Assembly: GCA_018105865.1 (NCBI GenBank)
Contig: CM030848.1
Span: forward strand, 12,926,199-12,990,198
Length of the DNA: 64,000 nt
From: Metaphire vulgaris
Lineage: Eukaryota; Annelida; Clitellata; Crassiclitellata; Megascolecidae
Reading direction: 5' to 3'
Shown: positions 56,625 through 64,000 of the stretch, in pieces
Layout of the letters: the number at the start of each line of letters is the position of its first letter
Numbering within the stretch: position 1 is the first letter of the stretch
Program-made: the position numbers and the translations under genes
The notes under the pieces: model-generated
What the model was told of the DNA's origin: nothing
The model's database searches: none
What the model saw: only the letters and a program-made list of their open reading frames with translations

Positions 56625-56919
56625 GGGGCGGGAAGTTAGTAGAGTGGTAATAGCGTTGGACAATGGAGCAGAAGGTCGCGGGTTCAACTCCCGCGGGAGC
56701 CCTAAGGTCGACTCAGCCTTCTTTCGCCATCTGGCGATGGCAAATGAGTAGCGGATTAATCCGCGAAGTAAACAGGCGCGTTGCATGAGAACACTGGCCC
56801 CGTATCATGTAACCTTGCACCAGTCGCCTGGCTGAGGGCCTTGGTAACGGAGATCAGCGCCGCCCTATGAGCCTTGAGGTTAGCCTTGAGTGCTCGGGAA
56901 GGACTTTACTTTTTTTACT
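56625..56919 (+). mobile_element. Full-length tRNA-derived SINE
   Basis: tRNA-like head with polymerase III A box TAGTAGAGTGG and B box GGTTCAACTCC, a body with GGCGATGGCAAATGAGTAG and CAGTCGCCTGGCTGAGGGCC, and a tail of CTTTACTTTTTTTACT. Flanked by a perfect 14-bp duplication TACTTAATAATAAT (56611-56624 and 56920-56933). Confidence 0.95.
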
Positions 56920-58112
56920 TACTTAATAATAATAGAGATGCAGATTAAATACTGTGTAAAAAACAATGGTAGTCAACAGAATATTGATGCATATTAAAAT
57001 AAAGATACTTTAGAGTTATTTAACTATATCTGAGCAGCCTATGTATAAATCATTAATTAAGCCTCTGCGTTTTTGCTTATCATGCGATATTAGTTAGATT
57101 AAAATTTAGGGGAGCTGAAAAAGTTACCAGAAGGGAACGATGCTTCCTCCTATAGTAGGGGTATTTTTTAAATATTGGTTAATTAAATAGTGATATGTGA
57201 TAGGCAAAATAATAGCAAGCATGTTACAGGGCTTCTTAGCTGCGTGGTCGGTCGTCAAACGAGCTTTCTAAGAGCATTTTAGCGCCGAGAGCTCTATCGC
57301 ATTGAATGCATTTCTGTGGGGGAAGGGGGGGCAAACGACCCGTGCAGACGACTTTCTCTTTTGCAGTAGTAGTGCTTTTGCAGGTTCTAAGCAGCAGTTA
57401 ACTGATATATCACTGGACCTTCTACTTCGAACGATTTATATCTTATAAAAAGGAGTCAGGATGCATTTTGTACCTGATGCAATCGAACAGATGAACTGTT
57501 CTGAGTGGTTTTTATTTGGTCCGTTTCTGAAAATTGTGTCCATATTTGAGTAATTTTATAATTGAAATCTGTTGATTAACATCTGTACAATGCAATTTTA
57601 CGTTCACTGGTTTCTGTTAATTACTTTCTCTTTCGATCGAATGCGGTCTGTAACCCCCTCCACCACCACCCCCACCCTCCCCACCCACCCCACCCCCACC
57701 CCGCGGCAAGCAGAACCAGCTGGCGGTCCGTGGTCACGCAGACGTAGGCATGGAGGGATTTAGACGCCGGCCGCGTTGACTTATCAGTTGATAAGAGAGA
57801 AAGAATTAGTTGAAAATTGAACCCTAATCCTGAAATCAGCCTAATAAATTAGCGAGTCGTTGTGTCGCATTGCAATGCTTGCTACGTTTCGGGGGCGTAC
57901 CGAGGGCTTGGCCGGCGCCCTGGGCAGTGGGGGGGTCGGAAAATTAAATTAACAGGTTAACAGATCACGACATCTTATTGGCAGAAGATTAAAACTACTC
58001 TAGAGTCTAGACTAGTGCACTTTTCTTGCTGTTACTGATGCGAACTGGTCTGTGATGTGTTGAAAGTCAGTTTTTTGAGGTAATGTACTGTACACCACTG
58101 CTAGGTTTACGT

Positions 58113-58305
58113 CAGTGTTTTATCCAGAGTCCAGGCCTTTGGGGGGATTGAGGCTTTCGATGGGAAAATAGACTTGGTTGGAGGGAAAAAGACACAGTTC
58201 AATGCAAACTTTTTGTAAGTGCTGTTTTTGTGTGTGTGTGTGGGGGTATTTTGAGTTTTTTGGGGGGATGGATCTCCCCTCCTAACAGGCTTGTATAAAA
58301 CACTG
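58113..58305. mobile_element. hAT-type short element, 193 bp (CAGTGTTTTAT family)
   Basis: CAGTGTTTTATCCAG to TTGTATAAAACACTG; perfect 8-bp duplication GTTTACGT at 58105-58112 and 58306-58313. Confidence 0.92.
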
Positions 58306-58773
58306 GTTTACGTCACCGTCACTTGTATCCGGTGAAAATATTCGATTATTAATCGTTGCGTCATATCGGGTGGTCTATTCGGATCTTCGGTCTTCGGTTA
58401 ATTTATCCAGTGCGGCGGCAGTTTGGCGATTTATACGAGGACGCATTTTTTAAGAACGGAAAAACGCGGGCTGCGGTAAATTCAATTTGTATAAAAGCAT
58501 TAGAGAAAGAACCCAACGGTCTGGTGCGGTCATGTCTTTGGTACATTCCTACGAATGATGAAGCTTTCTCATCAATCATTCGTTCTTTTTTAAATTAAAT
58601 TTCGACAAGAATGTTACTTCTAGGTTAACGCACAATTCTAGGCCCTATAGCTTAACAAATGGACGCACAGAGGAAATACATTTTTGCTTCTGAGACTACA
58701 AAATGATTCTAAAGAATTTATTCGGCTTAATGACGAAGAGACTTTATATTTGTTGTATTTTCATTAATTGTCG

Positions 58774-58816
<43 letters not shown>

Positions 58817-58884
58817 GACATCATCATCCTTCCAAAATCATCACGTTTCATATTTTAATAAACATCGTCGTCGCCATCGGGTCT

Positions 58885-59041
58885 GTCGCCCCCCTATTGA
58901 GAGCCTGGCCCCCCAGTGCCCCCCCCCCAGTTGGGACCCTATACTTAATGCTACATACATTAAACAACAAATGGTTGGCCCCCATGATTAGAAGTTGCCA
59001 CCCCAACGCCCCCCACTTGCCAAATCCTAGAGCCGCCACTG
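58885..59041 (-). mobile_element. Partial hAT-type element
   Basis: The right end CTAGAGCCGCCACTG is intact; the left end is not recognisable. A related left end, CAGTGGCAGCCCCAGG followed by ATTTGGCAAGTGGGG, occurs in FAM117 intron 1 at about 28299-28350. Confidence 0.5.
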
Positions 59042-59233
59042 GTGTGTGTGTGTGTGTGTGTGTGTGTTTGACATATTCAACGTTCACCTTCTTCTAATAT
59101 ATAGCCTAGCGTCCTTCATAAATATTTTTAAAATTCCTCTTTAGCAGCGTTTCACCCATTTCTGAGATAGGTCAAAACATCGTGTAAAACTCACGGACAC
59201 GCAACTGAACAGGTGCATGCCCAAGGACATTCC

Positions 59234-59265
<32 letters not shown>

Positions 59266-59484
59266 GGAAGACAGACGGATAGACAGACAGATGGACAGGC
59301 GCACACGGAGACAAACGCAGAGACAAACGCAGAGACAGACACAAAGACGAACACAGAGACGGGTAGAGACTGAGACAGACAGAAGGAGTAGTAGCAGGAA
59401 TGAAGAGGCAGAAGCTGACTGTTAACTGCGTGAGACATACGAGTCACTTTCTTGTATCTGTCTTCGTAATCGTTTCTGCGTCGC

Positions 59485-59563
59485 TTAACCCCTTAACCGT
59501 GTATTTAACTGTAACTCAATGTAAAATGGAGGATATATCCGAGATCCCCAGTTAAGGGGTTAA
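59485..59563 (-). mobile_element. TTAA palindromic element, subfamily B, inverted
   Basis: 79 bp, reverse orientation: begins TTAACCCCTTAACCGTG and ends CCCCAGTTAAGGGGTTAA. The center GGATATATCC has one flanking change. Confidence 0.9.
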
Positions 59564-59964
59564 ACTGGCGCCTTTGCAATATGGCGGCGCTACAATGTTT
59601 CTTTCTGCTTTCCAAAAGAAAAACGAAGGGAATTGCGATCGCTCCATTCCTCTCTCCTCCTCCTCTTCCTCTTCTTTTCCCTCTCCTTCTTCCGGTCGAC
59701 GACAGGGACGCCTATCCGGTGCCTTCTCCTCTACCTCTTTCTCGCTCTCTCCCTGCCCCTCCCTCTTTTTCCTCTTTCCCGCCCCTTGCACCGTCGACCG
59801 CCATCTATCGCTGCCTTTGAAGCTCTTATTTTGCCATCTTTGGCGGGTTCGTCACGTGACCAGTGCATTGCGCGCTGATTGGTTAATTCTTTGATGTTTA
59901 TCATATCATTGAAAAAAATTGGAGTTTCTATATGTTCTAAGATGTTAGACTGATACTTGTAAAC

Positions 59965-60208
59965 CAGTGGCGTAGCCAGGGTTTGAGAATATCGGGGAGT
60001 GGAGGGGGGGTGGATCACATCGACATTTTCGGATGAAAGTATTCGACGAGCAAAGCTCGTCAAGGTGTTCTTAACATACTCACGTGGGCTTAATCTCTTC
60101 GCTCATTCTACCAACCCCCGAAATTTCACAACTGTTTTGCCCAAATCCCAGCCAGAACTGGGGGGGGGTGCAGGCTCCCCGTGTCCCTCCCCCGTGGCTA
60201 CGCCAAAG
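59965..60208. mobile_element. hAT-type short element, 244 bp
   Basis: CAGTGGCGTAGCCAGGG to GTGGCTACGCCAAAG; flanks TTGTAAAC and ATGTCAAC match at 6 of 8. Same family as 18998-19215. Confidence 0.75.
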
Positions 60209-60301
60209 ATGTCAACAGAATAAAGAGGCACGTCTTAAAATGTCGACGACTATGGGTCTTGCCATCGACTCTCGGATCATATTTCAAGAAGTAATATTTT
60301 T

Positions 60302-60303
<2 letters not shown>

Positions 60304-60367
<64 letters not shown>
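60304..60367. repeat. AT microsatellite
   Basis: About 31 AT units; an AAT run follows at 60658-60729. Confidence 0.97.
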
Positions 60368-60368
<1 letters not shown>

Positions 60369-60656
60369 CAAACAGTTAAAGCCAGCATATAGGCAGCAGC
60401 TAAGCGAAATTTTGCAGTTCAGCGAATTTGAGTGCAAAACAGACGTCGGCGTTAAACTGAAACGAAAAGCGGAGACAAATTGCTTTTGCTGTTGGAGCTT
60501 CATACATTCTTCGCGTGTCAGTTGACAATAACAGCATCCACATCAGCATGGAGCCAATGAGCCATAAGAGAACCATAGAGCTACGTAGGAACCATAGAGC
60601 AATACATAAACCATAGAGCCATAGAGGATTCATGAGCCATAGAGAAACCATAGAGC

Positions 60657-60729
<73 letters not shown>

Positions 60730-60784
60730 TGTTTTTAAGTGGGTTAGGAGAAGCCTGTGTGAAAACCACTGATGTAACCATCTG

Positions 60785-60960
60785 CATTCAATAACCTAGT
60801 TTATCGAGATAGCCTTTGAATCCGTTTACTGTTTCAACTGTCACTCCCACATCATTCAAACTGTTCCATTTGTCCACAACCCTTGCACCAAAAAATTTCT
60901 TTCTTGGACCCACCCTCTGCTTAAACAGTTTGCATTTGTGGCCTCTAATGCTGCCATAGA
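60785..60960 (-). mobile_element. LINE ORF2 C-terminal fragment
   Basis: Minus-strand frame IRGHKCKLFKQRVGPRKKFF, ARVVDKWNSLNDVGV, FKGYLDKLGY and stop is a well-preserved RGH.KLF..FF..RVV..WN.L LINE terminus. Confidence 0.88.
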
Positions 60961-61018
60961 AACGCCAGAGTTATACAAGAACTATAGAAGATCCATAGAG
61001 CCATACAAGAACCACGTG

Positions 61019-61232
61019 ACTGTCGAGGAACCATAGAGCTATACAAGAACCATATAGCTAATAGCTAATAGCTATTAGCTATACAAGAACCATAGAGCTA
61101 TTATCAGCTATACAAGAACCATAGAGCTATACAAGAACCATAGAGCTATACAAGAACCATAGAGCTATACAAGAACCATAGAGCTATACAAGAACCATAG
61201 ACCTATACAAGAACCATAGAGCTATACAAGAA
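61019..61232 (+). repeat. 19-bp tandem array (ACCATAGAGCTATACAAGA)
   Basis: About ten units with a few variants, and looser ACCATAGAGC repeats extending back to about 60565. The inner copies are identical. Confidence 0.9.
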
Positions 61233-62100
61233 ACAGCGCAGATGTTCGTGCTTACCAACGCACCTAGTCAGATGTTTGCAGCAGTCGGGAAGCTTGTGCA
61301 TTATTGTCACGCCGCTATTTCAGTCTGCTAATCAACCTGTCAATTTTCGCCGGAGTTGTCAGCATTTTTCACATTTCAATTTCGCTAAAAGCGCGGCTGA
61401 CAATGCACGCCATCTACTGTGTTCGCCAAAAGACCCATGTCGTGTAGATGTCTATTCGCGTCTTGTCCAGTTTTAAGACGGAGTGCATGGTGTTTCAAGA
61501 AGAGAATGTCGAACGAACTGCGTACGTGATTATTAATTTCCCTGTCTCGTTGCTCTTGCATGACAGCGGCAGCTTCGATGAAAGGTCTATCGTCGTCGGC
61601 CTAAGCCTAAGTCAGGATAGACCAGAAGGAAGAGGAGAACTTGGTTCTAATGAAGGCGATTATATGTTCTATGTACCTGGATCTATCTCGGTGATAGATG
61701 GAAATCAGGTGTGATCCCTCCGTGTGGCTCCGACTATTATGATTAATTACTGTTATTGTCGTTCGCGCGTGGGGGGGGGGGGGTTAGTTTACTGCTTAGG
61801 GCATCGGCGATCAGTTTTGTTTCTCTGCGGAAGAGAGAGTGGAAGAGAGAGAGGGGGAGGGAGAGGGAGAGAGAGGTGGAGAGAAACCGTCGTGAATTAA
61901 TTTTCACTGCCCCTGCAGTGCGACGTTCGCCAAGTTAATTAACGCGCCCTTTGCTTCCTGCCAGTGGAGAGAATTGGTCGGATAAAAGATATTAAGATTC
62001 AACGAAAATTGCATTCGACTTTGCCACCGGAGGTGAGAGACCGAGAAGAGATAAACAGGAGAAAGGAGACAGAACAGAAATGTACACACAGAGAGAAACG

Positions 62101-62105
<5 letters not shown>

Positions 62106-62144
<39 letters not shown>

Positions 62145-62285
62145 GACAGACAGACAGACAGATAGACAAACAGACAGACAGGCAGGCAGGCAGGCAGGCA
62201 GACAGTGAGAGGCAGAAACAGAGAAAAGGCAGAGACAGAGGGACATAGAGACAGAGATAGGGTCAGAGAGAGTGTGTGAGTGAGT

Positions 62286-62365
<80 letters not shown>

Positions 62366-62367
62366 AG
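62106..62367. repeat. GA, ACAG and CAGG microsatellite complex
   Basis: GA at 62106-62141, GACA/GGCA units to 62205, and a long pure GA run at 62290-62364. A matching CT run is at 63194-63250, and an ACAG run at 59233-59265. Confidence 0.95.
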
Positions 62368-62584
62368 AACCATCGATGTTTGAGTCTTTACTTCAATGGT
62401 AAAAAAAACAATAAAAATAAAATTACTTATTTTATTATAATTTCAGCAAATTTATAATTCTGTCTTTCATGAAGGTTTAATCAGAGGGTTTATATATGGG
62501 TTATAGAGGGTTCATACTTCATACAGAGGGTTTCGTCTCTCCAATGTCTGCCCACCAGTAGAACTTCATTGAAAGACAGCAGCT

Positions 62585-62664
62585 TTAACCCCTTAACCGT
62601 GTATTTAACTGTAACTCAATGTAAAATGGACGGATATATCCGGGATCCCCAGTTAAGGGGTTAA
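62585..62664 (-). mobile_element. TTAA palindromic element, subfamily B, inverted
   Basis: 80 bp, reverse orientation, with center CGGATATATCCG. It is almost identical to the reverse complement of the copy at 43391-43470. Confidence 0.92.
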
Positions 62665-62820
62665 TAATATTGAGAAGATAGACAGGCTGGTTGTAAGTTG
62701 TAACCGGATTATGTAAGTGTGGCTTCCAATAATAATCTAAATGCATCAACGACTTCTACGTGAATTGGGTTCACGCACCTTGTGTCTGACGCTTCGTAAG
62801 TTTTTCCGTAGGCCTAGGCC

Positions 62821-63036
62821 CATGGGAGCCCACAAAAATTTTTTCCACCAGGAGGGGCAAACACAATGGTCGCGCTTACGCCGCATAAATTTTTACAGGA
62901 AGGGGCAAAACACATTTTAACACAATCACGTTTGATAATTTAACAAAGTCTTCAAATTTCAATGTGAAATACTGGTATTTGCGTTTCCAGAGGAGGGGCC
63001 AGTGTCCCCTCGTGCCCTAATGTGCGGGCGCCCATG
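62821..63036. mobile_element. hAT-type short element, 216 bp (CATGGGCGCCC family)
   Basis: Left end CATGGGAGCCCAC, right end GGGCGCCCATG; perfect 8-bp duplication CCTAGGCC at 62813-62820 and 63037-63044. Its interior (TTCAATGTGAAATACTGGTA) matches the 21006-21174 copy inverted. Confidence 0.87.
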
Positions 63037-63192
63037 CCTAGGCCTGCTGTAATGCTAATCGCGTAGGTCTACAGAATATCAGTATATTCATACGCTTGCG
63101 TTCAACTAGCCACTTAATTTTAGCATCGAGATATTTTCACTCTGCGGTCAATATATCTAATCATGTATAGAAAAACTCAAACGATTATCCAC

Positions 63193-63253
<61 letters not shown>

Positions 63254-64000
63254 TGGCTGATTGGATGAACTTAACTGGAGCTCGGATTCATTTCGTTTTA
63301 AGTTCCATTCCCAGCGTTTGCTATAGGATTGATCTGTCTTTGGGGATCTAGTCCATTTACTGCTTCTGGATCCTGTAACAGATTGTTACTGCCTCGGTCT
63401 TTGAAGGTAATGGCTGCTTTGAGTCGGAAGTATCAAGGCATTTATATATCAACGTAGGGGCCTATAAGCTTGCTTTCAGTGCATAGGCAACGTCCGCTTC
63501 AAATGACTGTTTACGGAACTATTTGTTCGACGGCGCAGTAATCGAAGGAAACGTCATTCGGTTCTGCGTAATTTACTCCTGAAACGAAACGAATTCTTTG
63601 AGCAAACCGCCGCTTCCTCTACACAACCGACTGATTCATTTTCGGTGTTCTACTTGTAATAATCAGGGGACATGGCATTTTATGATACGTTAGTACACTT
63701 TAGTTAAGTTCTTTTACGACCCCAGTATTTTGATTCCGCGAAATGCCAGTTGCTTTTGCTATTTTCATTTACTGAGGAAAAGTGCAGACTTGGCTAAAAG
63801 TGTGAATTTGAAAATTTTTGAGGAGTCAGCTCCCACTGCCCTGGTCAGTTCTGTCTGCAGAGGGGGAGGGGGTTGGAGAGGGCGAGTTGGTGTCCGATGT
63901 AACAAAGACCCTGAGCGCTGCGAATCTTTAAAAGAAGGAAAGCCAAAGGCAAAGTGTTACGTGTCGCCACTGTTGGGCTCTTGCTGACGCAATTACCGGC

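Larger units (their letters stand above)
55862..64000. other. Repeat-rich region after RASD exon 1, no gene recognised
   Basis: If RASD continues beyond the window this is its first intron. It is packed with repeats: CAT/CGT runs, a full-length SINE, hAT-type elements, a LINE fragment, two TTAA elements, a 19-bp tandem array, and long AT, GA, CT, ACAG and CAGG-type runs. I searched for the DVFILVFS, NKxD and CAAX parts of a RASD second exon and did not find them. Two unexplained frames (58356-58598 and 63730-63987) are too short to call. Confidence 0.5.

Noticed and set aside
56625..56703. Possible functional tRNA gene
   Set aside because: The polymerase III boxes belong to a 295-bp SINE with a 14-bp target duplication; the cloverleaf is imperfect.
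62150..62210. Short spaced repeats that could suggest a CRISPR-like array
   Set aside because: They are simple ACAG/CAGG microsatellite units in an animal genome, without spacers or Cas genes.

Overview
The window is nuclear DNA of an invertebrate animal, most likely a marine bilaterian; I cannot name the species. Genes are split by introns with GT-AG sites, intergenic space is AT-rich and full of microsatellites, and the proteins are typical bilaterian orthologues. There is no operon, CRISPR array or prokaryotic signal. Most open frames in the window are chance frames. I rebuilt the real genes by joining exons with matching phase, splice sites and family similarity.

Six genes are supported. 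On the minus strand: a complete G protein alpha-q subunit (4295-11396, 8 coding exons, 353 aa), a complete RWDD3/RSUME-like protein (13107-15455, 4 exons, 281 aa), and a complete ELAV/Hu RNA-binding protein (20574-24969, 5 coding exons, 328 aa). On the plus strand: a complete FAM117/GLCCI1-family protein (27253-33120, 8 exons, 372 aa), a Boule/DAZ-family germline RNA-binding protein (39939-51135, 11 exons, about 420 aa), and the first coding exon of a RASD/Dexras-type small GTPase (55447-55861) whose remainder is not visible before the window ends. ELAV and FAM117 are head to head across a shared upstream region at about 26.3-27.25 kb. These are independent genes, not a pathway cluster, although Gq and RASD belong to G-protein signalling and ELAV and Boule are both RRM proteins that act on mRNA.

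The rest is dominated by small transposons. The most striking is a family of about 80-bp TTAA-flanked palindromic elements (11 clear copies and 2 divergent relatives), whose central palindrome changes sequence between subfamilies but stays palindromic. A piggyBac-like terminus at 38.26-38.6 kb is a candidate relative of their autonomous source. At least eleven short hAT-type elements lie between terminal inverted repeats, several with perfect 8-bp target duplications. There are also TA-flanked mariner/Tigger-like elements, one full-length tRNA-derived SINE with a 14-bp duplication, a 5S-rRNA-derived fragment, and five decayed LINE 3' ends.

Oddities in the genes: a GC-AG intron and an intron inside the G5 guanine-binding motif of the Gq gene, a Boule first exon that ends exactly after its ATG, a possible 12-nt Boule microexon and alternative Boule C-terminus, and a LINE fragment abutting the splice acceptor of the last Boule exon.
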